Counted from the stretch's first letter, positions 14,051 through 20,216 are shown. The stretch: DNA of 23,248 nucleotides from Candidatus Tagabacteria bacterium CG_4_10_14_0_2_um_filter_40_13 (GCA_002792165.1 PFNV01000030.1:1-23248), one strand, 5' to 3'. A program made the numbers and translations. The notes: generated from the sequence alone by a model not told the origin.

Positions 14051-14737
14051 GTGAAAAAATACATTATAATCGGAATAGACGAAGCCGGCAGGGGGCCGCT
14101 GGCGGGGCCGGTTGCGGTCGCTGGTGTGGCAACGCAGATTTTATTAAGTGCTTCGAAAATCAAATTTTGGAAATTCCTTATCCCTAAAATTTTCGCTTCG
14201 CGAAAATTTTGCGCGCCCACACCTAGAATTTCCAAAATTTATTTTCTTCGCAATATCAAAGATTCTAAAAAATTGTCGGCGAAGCAAAGAGAAAAATGGG
14301 CTGCAATTTTGTATGAAAAATTTGAATGCCATTGCGCGTTAATCGGTCCGAAAACTATTGATAAAATCGGTATTCAAAAAGCAGTTCGGCTCGCCACAGC
14401 AAGGGTTTTACAAAGATTTAACCTTTGTCCCGATTTGGTGTTATTGGACGGCGCGATGTCCGCGCCGAAAAATTATAATCAGAAAACTATCATTAAAGGA
14501 GACGAGAAAGTATCAATAATAGCCGCCGCCTCGATAATCGCCAAAACAAGGCGCGACGCCAAAATGTTCCGTCTTCATAAAAAATTTCCCCGGTATTGTT
14601 TCGATAAGCACAAAGGTTACGGCACGAAACTGCATTATAAGATGCTTAAAAAACACGGTCTTTGTTCTTTGCACCGCCGGTCGTTTTGCCGCAACTTGAA
14701 AGCGCATAATATTGCAAGGATTTCAAATTTAGATTAG
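14051..14737 (+). CDS. rnhB: Ribonuclease HII with an inserted palindromic element
   Basis: RNase HII cuts RNA in RNA-DNA hybrids and removes misincorporated ribonucleotides. The DEDD active site is complete: D10 and E11 in GIDEAGRGPLAGP, D133 in LVLLDGAM, and D169 in AKTRRDAKM. Other family blocks are NIKDSKKLSAKQREKW, AASIIAKTRRD and FDKHKGYGTKLHY. The 228-aa length includes about 31 extra residues (S35 to F65, from SKIKFWKFLIPK to SKIYF) between the first strand and the DSKKLS motif. In relatives this is a short loop. The insert is encoded by the palindromic element 14155-14246. All catalytic motifs flank it intact, so the gene is probably functional. The start is GTG; a promoter ends just before it. 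It leads the rnhB-rpmF-nusB-rnc-smc unit. Confidence 0.95.
   Translation: MKKYIIIGIDEAGRGPLAGPVAVAGVATQILLSASKIKFWKFLIPKIFASRKFCAPTPRISKIYFLRNIKDSKKLSAKQREKWAAILYEKFECHCALIGPKTIDKIGIQKAVRLATARVLQRFNLCPDLVLLDGAMSAPKNYNQKTIIKGDEKVSIIAAASIIAKTRRDAKMFRLHKKFPRYCFDKHKGYGTKLHYKMLKKHGLCSLHRRSFCRNLKAHNIARISNLD
14155..14246 (+). repeat. Palindromic repeat element inside rnhB
   Basis: This 92-nt element matches the intergenic copy at 6443-6530 along its whole length. Outer arms of ~21 bp (14155-14176 and 14226-14246) pair with one bulged C. The inner hairpin has 11-bp arms AAAATTTTCGC and GCGAAAATTTT around TTC, where the other copy has 9-bp arms. It is read in a stop-free frame as residues S35-F65 of RNase HII. 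Confidence 0.9.
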
Positions 14738-14747
14738 TATAAAATCA

Positions 14748-15029
14748 ATGGTTGTAAGAATGCGTCATACAAGATCGGCTACGGGACAGCGCAGGTCGCA
14801 TCATGCCTTGAAAAAGGCGCGTTTTTCAAAATGTCCGAAATGCGGAACAGAGGTTTTGTCTCATACTGTATGCCAGAATTGCGGCACTTATAGCGGCCGC
14901 GAGGTTATTGACGTTTTAAAGAAATTGGCTAAAAAGGAACGTAAGACGAAAGAGAAAGCATTAAAAGAGCAGGAAAAGAAAGAGGGAGATGAAAAACCGC
15001 TTAGCGCGGAAGAACTTTCAAAAAAGTAA
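14748..15029 (+). CDS. rpmF: Large ribosomal subunit protein bL32, extended
   Basis: bL32 is a small zinc-binding 50S protein. The N-terminal half shows the family layout: MRHTRSATGQRRSHHALKK, then the zinc ribbon CPKCG (C29, C32) and CQNCG (C42, C45), then TYSGREVI. The rest (about residues 58-93) is a Lys/Glu-rich helical tail, making the protein 93 aa against the usual ~55-65. ATG at 14748 is 10 nt after the rnhB stop; a second in-frame ATG 12 nt later (MRHTRS) could be the true start, since many bL32 proteins begin close to the basic stretch. The zinc ligands are all present, so this is the C+ zinc-binding type. It lies in the rnhB-smc operon. Confidence 0.93.
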   Translation: MVVRMRHTRSATGQRRSHHALKKARFSKCPKCGTEVLSHTVCQNCGTYSGREVIDVLKKLAKKERKTKEKALKEQEKKEGDEKPLSAEELSKK

Positions 15030-15046
15030 AATTTTAATCAATAAGC

Positions 15047-15946
15047 ATGGCTAATCGTCATCTTTCACGTTCTATAGCAATGCAGTCCCTTTTTGAGTGG
15101 GATTTTAATAAGGCAGATAAGTCTGCCCTTGACGCTGTTGTCCGTAAAAATATTGAAGAATTTGCGCCGGGGCTCGAAGATTCGACGTTCGTTGAACAAC
15201 TGATCTCCGGCGTTTTAAAAAATCAAAAAGCGATAGATTCCATTATCGAAAAAGCCGCACCCGAATGGCCGATTGAGCAGATTGCCATTATCGACAGGAA
15301 TGTTTTGCGCATCGGCCTTTTTGAACTTTTGTTTTCCGACAGAAGCGAAGTGCCGCCTAAAGTCGCTATTAATGAATCGATTGAACTTGCAAAAACTTTC
15401 GGCGGTGAAACTTCCGGAAAGTTTGTCAACGGGGTTTTGGGAACCGTTTACAGGGAAATAGGGGAGCCTGGCAAAGAAGAAGACACTAAGAAAAAAACTA
15501 TTGCGGATATCGCAAATCTGCCCGAAGAAAAATTGGGCGGAGCGATTGTCTACCGCAGAGAGAACGGAAAAATATTTTTCGCCTTGGTTCACGATGTTTT
15601 CGGCTACTGGACTTTGTCCAAAGGCCGGCTGGAAAAAGGAGAGCATGTTGACGAAGGGGCAAGCCGCGAAGTCAAGGAAGAGCTTGGCTTGAAAAATCTC
15701 AAAATAGAAAAAGAAATCGGTTCAAACGATTATATCGCTTACAACCCCGAAAGGGGACAGATTAAAAAAGGCGTCACTTATTTTTTGGCTTCCACTTCCG
15801 ATACCAAACTTGTTCTTGGAAAGTCCGGCGGGCTTAATGACGCCAGGTGGTTTGAAATGTCGGAACTTGAAAACCTGAAAACATATGACGATCTCAGGCC
15901 GATGATAAACAAAGCAATAGAATGGTTATCAACTACGCAAAACTAG
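15047..15946 (+). CDS. nusB: NusB antitermination factor fused to a Nudix hydrolase
   Basis: The 299-aa protein has two domains. Residues 1 to about 140 are NusB (HLSRSIAMQSLFEWDF, APEWPIEQIAIIDRNVLRIG and the C-terminal block PPKVAINESIELAKTFGGE, GKFVNGVLG), the all-helical RNA-binding factor that with NusE/S10 acts on boxA for rRNA antitermination. After a charged linker (EEDTKKKT), residues ~158-299 are a Nudix hydrolase. Its box (193-215) fits G-x5-E-x7-RE-U-x-EE-x-G-U exactly, with REVKEELGL at its end. Substrates of Nudix enzymes are nucleoside diphosphates linked to other groups; the linkage YWTLSKGRLEKGE resembles diadenosine/nucleotide-sanitising types, but substrate cannot be told. 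The 3' end overlaps rnc by 25 nt. No stop or frameshift lies between domains, so the fusion is real in this sequence. Confidence 0.94.
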   Translation: MANRHLSRSIAMQSLFEWDFNKADKSALDAVVRKNIEEFAPGLEDSTFVEQLISGVLKNQKAIDSIIEKAAPEWPIEQIAIIDRNVLRIGLFELLFSDRSEVPPKVAINESIELAKTFGGETSGKFVNGVLGTVYREIGEPGKEEDTKKKTIADIANLPEEKLGGAIVYRRENGKIFFALVHDVFGYWTLSKGRLEKGEHVDEGASREVKEELGLKNLKIEKEIGSNDYIAYNPERGQIKKGVTYFLASTSDTKLVLGKSGGLNDARWFEMSELENLKTYDDLRPMINKAIEWLSTTQN

Positions 15947-16617
15947 AAAAAATAATCGGAATAAAATTCAAAAACAGGGAGATTCTTAAGGAAGCTCTTA
16001 CTCATCGTTCCTATTTAAACGAAAGACCAAAACAAAAAATGAAACACAACGAACGGTTGGAGTTTTTGGGCGACGCGGTTTTGGAATTAATTGTTACCGA
16101 ATATCTTTATAAAAAATATCCGCTCACAGCCGAAGGGGAATTGACTAATTTCCGCGCGGCGTTGGTTAAAGCCCCTACGCTTTTTCAGGTTGCCAGCGAT
16201 TTAGGTTTGAATAGTTTTTTGTTTTTGTCGAGAGGCGAAGAAAAGGATTTGGGCAAGGCGCGGCAGTATATTTTGGCAAATGCGATGGAGGCGTTAATAG
16301 GCGCCATTTATCTTGATAGAGGTTATGACGCGACCCGTTCATTTATAGAAAAATTTATTCTTCTTCCCTTAGTTGAAGATTTTAAAACTAAAGGTTTGCG
16401 CGACGCGAAAAGTTTGTTTCAGGAAAAAGCGCAAGAGATGGAAGTAATTACTCCCGTATATAAAATTTTAAGCGAATGGGGGCCGGATCATAACAAGCAT
16501 TTTATAGCGGGAGTTTATCTCGGCGATAAGCTGATTGCCGAAGGCGAGGGCGCTTCAAAGCAGGAGGCTCATCAAAGCGCCGCCGAATCGGCCCTTAAAA
16601 AGAAAAAGTGGAATTAA
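15922..16617 (+). CDS. rnc: Ribonuclease III
   Basis: RNase III cleaves double-stranded RNA, including rRNA precursors. At 231 aa it has the usual two domains. The nuclease domain holds the signature ERLEFLGDAVLELI (residues 44-57; E44, D51) and the second acidic site in NAMEALIGAIYLD. The double-stranded RNA-binding domain spans about 160-229 (DAKSLFQEKAQEM, VYLGDKLIAEGEGASKQEAH, AAESALKK). The ATG at 15922 lies inside the end of the nusB-Nudix frame, a 25-nt overlap that suggests coupled translation. Its place between an antitermination factor and smc recalls the common rnc-smc neighbour pair. Identification is secure. Confidence 0.97.
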   Translation: MVINYAKLEKIIGIKFKNREILKEALTHRSYLNERPKQKMKHNERLEFLGDAVLELIVTEYLYKKYPLTAEGELTNFRAALVKAPTLFQVASDLGLNSFLFLSRGEEKDLGKARQYILANAMEALIGAIYLDRGYDATRSFIEKFILLPLVEDFKTKGLRDAKSLFQEKAQEMEVITPVYKILSEWGPDHNKHFIAGVYLGDKLIAEGEGASKQEAHQSAAESALKKKKWN

Positions 16618-16638
16618 AATTTACGGAGTTTATACGGA

Positions 16639-16665
16639 GTCTATCGAAGTCCGACTTCAATAGAC
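16639..16665. repeat. Inverted repeat between rnc and smc
   Basis: GTCTAT (16639-16644) and GAAGT (16646-16650) pair with ACTTC (16654-16658) and ATAGAC (16660-16665), with one mismatch and a 3-nt loop CCG. It fills most of the 61-nt gap before smc. No T-run follows, so it is not a clear terminator. Confidence 0.65.
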
Positions 16666-16678
16666 GATATACAAAAAC

Positions 16679-18985
16679 ATGCGTTTAAAACGTCTTGAAC
16701 TCACCGGCTTTAAATCATTCGCTAAACATGTTGTTTTGGAATTACCGGCGCAGATTTCTGCGATTGTCGGGCCGAACGGCTCCGGCAAATCGAATATCGT
16801 GGAAAGCATTCAGTGGGCGCTCGGCGAGCAGTCGCTCAAAAGCCTTCGCGGTAAAAAGAGCGAAGATTTTATTTTTAACGGTTCGGCTTCAGTGCCCCGC
16901 ATAGGTAAGGCATCGGTGACGCTCGTTTTTGACCCCGTTAGAAGTAAGACATTAAAAATGTCTGCCGATTTGCTTTCGGCAAATCGGACTTCTAACGGGG
17001 TTGATCCCGGGAAACATTTGGAGACACTTGGTTATGACGAAGTTATTATTTCCCGCAGAGCATATCGCGACGGCGCCAACGAATATTTGATCAATAATTC
17101 CCAGGTGCGGCTTAAGGATGTTGTTGAACTTTTGAGCAAGCTCGGGCTTGGTGCATCGAGCCATCATATTATCAGTCAGGGTGAATCCGACCGCATTCTT
17201 TCCGCTTCTTTAAAAGAGAGAAGGGAAATACTTGAAGACGCTTTGGGACTCAAAATATTCCAGTTGAAACGTAAGGAAGCAGAAAGAAAATTAAAAAGAA
17301 CCGAAGAAAATATCGGCCAAGTGGAATCTTTACAGAAAGAAATTCAGCCCCATCTGAAATTCCTGAAAAAACAAAGCGAAAAGGTGGAGAAAGCGCTTAC
17401 TTTGCGCGACAAACTGAAAGAATTATGCCGTGAATATTTTTCTAAAGAAATAAAATATTTGAATAAAGAATTTGAACGGTTGGAAGCCGGACGTACGAAA
17501 CCGTTAGGCGAGTTGAAGGCATTAGAAGAAAAGATAAAAAGTCTCCGGTCGGCATTGGAAAAAGAGGAAAAAATTGTCGCTCCTGCGGAATTTTTGAAAT
17601 TGGAAAATGAGCTGGAAGATATACGCCTAAAGCGTTCATTTTTGGAAAGGGATTTGGGAAGATGCGAAGGGATGATAGAGCTTGTCGAATCTCGGCAAAA
17701 AGAAATGGCGAAAGATTCGGTTGAGCGTTCGACAGTCCTAAAATTCCTGGAAAAATTGGATAAACACCTTAAAGAAGGATATACAAAAGCGGTTTTAGAA
17801 AAAATTCAGAAAGCAGTTGACGATTTTTCTTCTGAAATAAGAGCGCAAAAAAGGGCTACTTTCGATTCCGATCTTGACGAATTAAAAAAGAAACGCAATG
17901 AATTGAATATTTCGATTGAAGATATTAGGTATAGGGAAAAAGAGATGGCGATAAAGATAGCGCAAGACAAATCCGAAGCAGAACAAAAAGAGTATTTTAA
18001 GAGGGGCGCGGAACGCGAGCTTCATAATGCCGAGCTTTCGGCAAGCAATTTGAGAAATTATCTCAAATCTTTCGAAATAGAAGAAGAAAAATGGAAGAAT
18101 CGGAAAGACGAATTGGAATCAGAGAAGCAATCCGCGGAACATTTTATGGGAGGAGAAATCGCCGTTCTCCAAGGACTGTCCTTGGAATCCCTTAAGGACG
18201 GTCCTTGGGAATCTGCCGAAAGAGAACAAATTCGCAGAGAAATAGAAAGATTGAAAATAAAACTTGAAGATTCCGAGGGAGTTGGCGATGAAGTTTTGAA
18301 AGAATACCGGCAGGTTAAAGCACGTGACGATTTCTTTTCCAAAGAATTAAGCGATTTGGATGTCGCGGAAAAATCTTTGGTTGATTTGATGAAAGAGCTC
18401 GGTGAAAAGATAGATAATGATTTCCAAAAAGGCGTTTTGGCGATTAACGGCGAATTCCAAAAATTTTTCGTAACGATGTTCGGTGGAGGAACGGCGGAAT
18501 TAAAAGTGGTAAAGACATCGAGGCGGAAAAAGGAGGATGAAGCTCCGACGCTCGATGAAATCGAGGTCGGAGCCCCGACCCTGAAAGGCGTCGGGGAAGA
18601 AAAAGAAGAAGAAGCCGAAGAAGGAATAGAGATTTCCGTAAATATTCCGCGCAAGAGAATTCGTTCTCTTGATATGCTTTCCGGCGGAGAACGCGCGCTC
18701 ACTTCAATCGCTTTGCTTTTTGCCATGACTCAAGTCAATCCGCCGCCATTCCTTGTTTTAGATGAAGTGGACGCCGCCTTGGACGAATCGAATTCGCAAA
18801 AGTACGCCCGTATTTTTAAAGATTTAAGCGAGCGTACCCAGCTTATTATTGTTACTCACAACAGGGAAACAATGAAACAGGCCGGGATTCTTTACGGCGT
18901 GACAATCGGCAGAACGGGCGTTTCCCAGATTCTTTCCATTAAATTTGAAGAAGCCGAAGAACTGGCGGCGCAGGATAAGATGTAG
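16679..18985 (+). CDS. smc: SMC-family chromosome segregation ATPase, short form
   Basis: SMC proteins are ATP-driven DNA-entrapping machines that organise the chromosome. The N-terminal head starts RLKRLELTGFKSF with Walker A GPNGSGKS (residues 31-38). The C-terminal head has FGGGTAELKVV, signature LSGGERALTSIALLFAM (about 667-683), and Walker B PFLVLDEVDAALDESN (about 690-705) with the following D-loop. Between them is charged coiled coil. At 768 aa it is far shorter than the usual ~1150-1190, and I find no globular hinge: the middle (VLKFLEKLDKHLKEGYTKAV and on) stays helical and charged. Three palindromic stretches are translated within it (16932-17001, 18169-18208, 18542-18596), in loops where other SMCs vary. 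Alternative: a hinge-less SMC/RecF-type ATPase and not the condensin SMC; the rnc neighbour favours smc. Confidence 0.88.
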   Translation: MRLKRLELTGFKSFAKHVVLELPAQISAIVGPNGSGKSNIVESIQWALGEQSLKSLRGKKSEDFIFNGSASVPRIGKASVTLVFDPVRSKTLKMSADLLSANRTSNGVDPGKHLETLGYDEVIISRRAYRDGANEYLINNSQVRLKDVVELLSKLGLGASSHHIISQGESDRILSASLKERREILEDALGLKIFQLKRKEAERKLKRTEENIGQVESLQKEIQPHLKFLKKQSEKVEKALTLRDKLKELCREYFSKEIKYLNKEFERLEAGRTKPLGELKALEEKIKSLRSALEKEEKIVAPAEFLKLENELEDIRLKRSFLERDLGRCEGMIELVESRQKEMAKDSVERSTVLKFLEKLDKHLKEGYTKAVLEKIQKAVDDFSSEIRAQKRATFDSDLDELKKKRNELNISIEDIRYREKEMAIKIAQDKSEAEQKEYFKRGAERELHNAELSASNLRNYLKSFEIEEEKWKNRKDELESEKQSAEHFMGGEIAVLQGLSLESLKDGPWESAEREQIRREIERLKIKLEDSEGVGDEVLKEYRQVKARDDFFSKELSDLDVAEKSLVDLMKELGEKIDNDFQKGVLAINGEFQKFFVTMFGGGTAELKVVKTSRRKKEDEAPTLDEIEVGAPTLKGVGEEKEEEAEEGIEISVNIPRKRIRSLDMLSGGERALTSIALLFAMTQVNPPPFLVLDEVDAALDESNSQKYARIFKDLSERTQLIIVTHNRETMKQAGILYGVTIGRTGVSQILSIKFEEAEELAAQDKM
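16932..17001. repeat. Three-way-junction palindrome inside smc
   Basis: Perfect outer 14-bp arms ACCCCGTTAGAAGT (16932-16945) and ACTTCTAACGGGGT (16988-17001) enclose two hairpins: AGACATT/AATGTCT (16947-16963, 3-nt loop) and CCGATTTGC/GCAAATCGG (16965-16987, 5-nt loop). It encodes about 24 residues (PVRSKTLKMSADLL and NRTSNGVD) inserted after VTLVFD in the N-terminal head. Confidence 0.85.
18169..18208. repeat. Tandem palindromes inside smc coiled coil
   Basis: AAGGACTGTCCTTGG (18171-18185) and AAGGACGGTCCTTGG (18194-18208) differ in one base and lie 23 nt apart. Each is palindromic; the first extends to CCAAGGAC/GTCCTTGG. The similarity continues a little beyond (AATC in both). They encode LQGLSLESLKDGPWE, a break in the coiled coil. 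Confidence 0.75.
18542..18596. repeat. Twin hairpins inside the smc C-terminal head
   Basis: Hairpin 1 pairs GCTCCGAC and CTCGAT (18542-18556, one bulged G) with ATCGAG and GTCGGAGC (18560-18573). Hairpin 2 pairs CCCCGAC (18573-18579) with GTCGGGG (18590-18596). They encode APTLDEIEVGAPTLKGVG, an added loop between FGGGTAELKVV and the signature motif. Confidence 0.8.
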
Positions 18986-19036
18986 AAATTTTAGTTGCAA
19001 AATCTCCGGAAAAAAATAAGGTATCGGTGTTGACGG

Positions 19037-19064
19037 ATAGCGCTGGAAGCGCTATTTTGTTTTT
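19037..19064 (+). terminator. Terminator after smc
   Basis: ATAGCGCT (19037-19044) and AGCGCTAT (19048-19055) form a perfect 8-bp stem with loop GGA, followed by TTTGTTTTT. It closes the rnhB-smc unit 51 nt after the smc stop. Confidence 0.85.
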
Positions 19065-19084
19065 GGAATAAAATTCTTTGAAAA

Positions 19085-19107
19085 AGCCCTTTGACTAAAC
19101 TCAGGGC
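19085..19107. repeat. Short dispersed-type palindrome upstream of the 78-aa gene
   Basis: The GCCCT...AGGGC arms around TTTGACTAAACTC make an imperfect hairpin. From memory, similar CCCTTCGACTAAACTCAGGG-type sequences are common as intergenic repeats in Patescibacteria genomes; this was not checked. Confidence 0.4.
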
Positions 19108-19120
19108 AGGGAGGAAAAAA

Positions 19121-19357
19121 GTGAAAAACGGACGCATTAAAAAGTTGCTTGAGTATCTTTATGACGGGCAATGGCTCCAGAAAATTCTCATAAAGGGCGT
19201 CGGCCCCGGGACAGTAAACCTGTGTTATGAACTGGGCTTGGTAAATTTAAAGAGAGTAGGCGTAAAACGCCATAGGGGCATTGAAACGTACCGTCACGCC
19301 GTGCGCATTACCAAAAAAGGGAAAGACGCACTTGAAAAACAAGCCGGTAAATTTTGA
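19121..19357 (+). CDS. Small basic hypothetical protein (78 aa)
   Basis: I do not recognise a named family. The start is GTG at 19121, 6 nt after a good Shine-Dalgarno sequence (AGGGAGG, 19108-19114); a TTG 30 nt upstream is in frame but sits in a palindrome. The protein (KNGRIKKLLEYLYDGQWLQK and on to RHAVRITKKGKDALEKQ) is rich in Lys and Arg. Its C-terminal half has the pattern strand-turn-strand-helix seen at the end of small winged-helix proteins (YRHAVRITKKGKDALEKQ is typical of such tails). A DNA-binding role is therefore possible but only inferred. It follows the smc terminator, so it is a separate unit, and it may share an mRNA with the 18-codon frame downstream, ending at the terminator 19446-19477. 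Confidence 0.7.
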   Translation: MKNGRIKKLLEYLYDGQWLQKILIKGVGPGTVNLCYELGLVNLKRVGVKRHRGIETYRHAVRITKKGKDALEKQAGKF

Positions 19358-19381
19358 AAAAGGAGGGGAAGGATCAAAGAA

Positions 19382-19438
19382 GTGGTTTTCGAGCCGACCT
19401 ATTTTCTTCCGGGCGGAATGAAATTTAAAGTGAAGTAA
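19382..19438 (+). CDS. Possible 18-codon peptide
   Basis: The frame MVFEPTYFLPGGMKFKVK begins with GTG at 19382 and ends just before a terminator. The purine-rich AGGAGGGGAAGG (19361-19372) precedes it by 9 nt. An ATC at 19373 in the same frame would sit at ideal spacing from AGGAGG. It could be a real small protein, or the ribosome binding site of something now lost. The length is too short to judge from composition. Confidence 0.25.
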   Translation: MVFEPTYFLPGGMKFKVK

Positions 19439-19445
19439 ATTCAAC

Positions 19446-19477
19446 AAGGCCTTGTCCTAAAACGGACAGGCCTTTTT
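19446..19477 (+). terminator. Terminator after the 78-aa gene
   Basis: AAGGCCT and GTCC (19446-19457) pair with GGAC and AGGCCT (19464-19473) around TAAAAC, followed by a T-run. A single bulged T interrupts the left arm. Confidence 0.85.
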
Positions 19478-19551
19478 ATTTTGGCATGATTCGTCGGTCT
19501 GTTTTTCCACAGTTTATATAGTTTCTCATTTAATTAATTTAATCACTTATC

Positions 19552-19573
19552 TGCTGGAGCGGGTAAGTGTTGA
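19552..19573 (+). repeat. 22-nt direct repeat, copy 1
   Basis: The 22 bases are identical to 20180-20201 and flank the PaaX-like gene. The core is GCTGGAGCGGGTAAG. The last four bases (TTGA) form the start of the -35 box of the following promoter. Confidence 0.85.
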
Positions 19574-19598
19574 TATTAAAGGGAGGATGAATTATAAT
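19570..19598 (+). promoter_or_regulatory. Promoter of the PaaX-like gene
   Basis: TTGATA (19570-19575), 17-nt spacer and TATAAT (19593-19598): the best promoter in the window. The start near 19605 is two bases before the ATG, so the mRNA is essentially leaderless. GGGAGG lies in the spacer, upstream of the start, so it cannot act as ribosome binding site. Confidence 0.75.
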
Positions 19599-19606
19599 CT
19601 TTAAAT

Positions 19607-20161
19607 ATGTCGAGAGGATTAGGAAAAACACAAAAAAAGATTTTGCTTCTTTTATCGGGTGGCTTGGCCCTGGGGCTTTCCGGTTCGCCAACAAGATATT
19701 TTAAAATTATTAAATTGATTGGCAGGGAATGGAAAGAAATCGAAAGACAATCTTTGAAGCGGGCGATTAAAAATTTATACACGTCAAAGCTAATCGGCGA
19801 AAAACAGAATAAAGACGGAACAATAACAATGTTTCTTACCGGCGAGGGGAAGAGAAGAGCACTTACTTATGATTTGGAAAAGATGGAAATTAAAAAACCG
19901 AAACAGTGGGACAAAAAATGGCGGGTTGTACTTTTTGATATTCCAGACAATAGAAAAAAATCAAGAGAAACATTAAGATTCCACTTAAAAAATTTAGGGT
20001 TTTATAAATTTCAAGAAAGCGTTTTTGTTCATCCTTATAATTGTAAAGATGAAATAGATTATCTTATAGAATTTTACGATCTAAGGAGATTCGTCAGATT
20101 TATTATTGCCGATTCGATTGATAATGAAATTCATTTGAAAACTCATTTTCGGTTACTTTAG
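19607..20161 (+). CDS. PaaX-type winged-helix protein with Cas2-like fold
   Basis: The 184-aa protein has an N-terminal winged-helix part (about 1-90: QKKILLLLSGGLALGL, then SLKRAIKNLYTSKLIGEKQN with TMFLTGEGKRRALTYD wing). The C-terminal ferredoxin-like part (about 100-184) has KKWRVVLFDIPDNRKKSRETLR, LGFYKFQESVFVHPYN and VRFIIADSIDNE. This order is that of PaaX-family repressors, whose middle domain is a Cas2 relative, and similar proteins are common in Patescibacteria, often labelled PaaX or Cas2. No CRISPR array or other cas gene is nearby, so an adaptation role is unlikely; a transcription regulator or nuclease-like role is open. It has its own leaderless-type promoter and lies between two copies of a 22-nt direct repeat. 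No terminator is evident after it. Confidence 0.8.
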   Translation: MSRGLGKTQKKILLLLSGGLALGLSGSPTRYFKIIKLIGREWKEIERQSLKRAIKNLYTSKLIGEKQNKDGTITMFLTGEGKRRALTYDLEKMEIKKPKQWDKKWRVVLFDIPDNRKKSRETLRFHLKNLGFYKFQESVFVHPYNCKDEIDYLIEFYDLRRFVRFIIADSIDNEIHLKTHFRLL

Positions 20162-20179
20162 GGTAGTATGGCATTTAAA

Positions 20180-20201
20180 TGCTGGAGCGGGTAAGTGTTG
20201 A
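20180..20201 (+). repeat. 22-nt direct repeat, copy 2
   Basis: The sequence is exactly that of 19552-19573, lying 18 nt after the PaaX-like stop. It is also followed by C, giving TTGAC, but no -10 box lies at the right distance, so here it does not make an obvious promoter. Confidence 0.85.
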
Positions 20202-20216
20202 CTTTTGATTTTGGAA

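Noticed and set aside
14051..14737. rnhB as a pseudogene broken by the palindromic element
   Set aside because: The frame is open through the element and all four active-site acids and flanking motifs are present.
16639..16665. Terminator between rnc and smc
   Set aside because: A good hairpin but no T-run follows; more likely a dispersed palindrome or processing site within the operon.
19552..19573. tRNA gene on the minus strand
   Set aside because: Only the 3' end looks tRNA-like (TACCCGCTCCA). No T-loop, anticodon arm or matching 5' acceptor strand follows in 19574-19630, nor beside the second copy.
19607..20161. cas2 of a CRISPR-Cas locus
   Set aside because: The protein has an added winged helix and there is no repeat-spacer array or other cas gene in the window.
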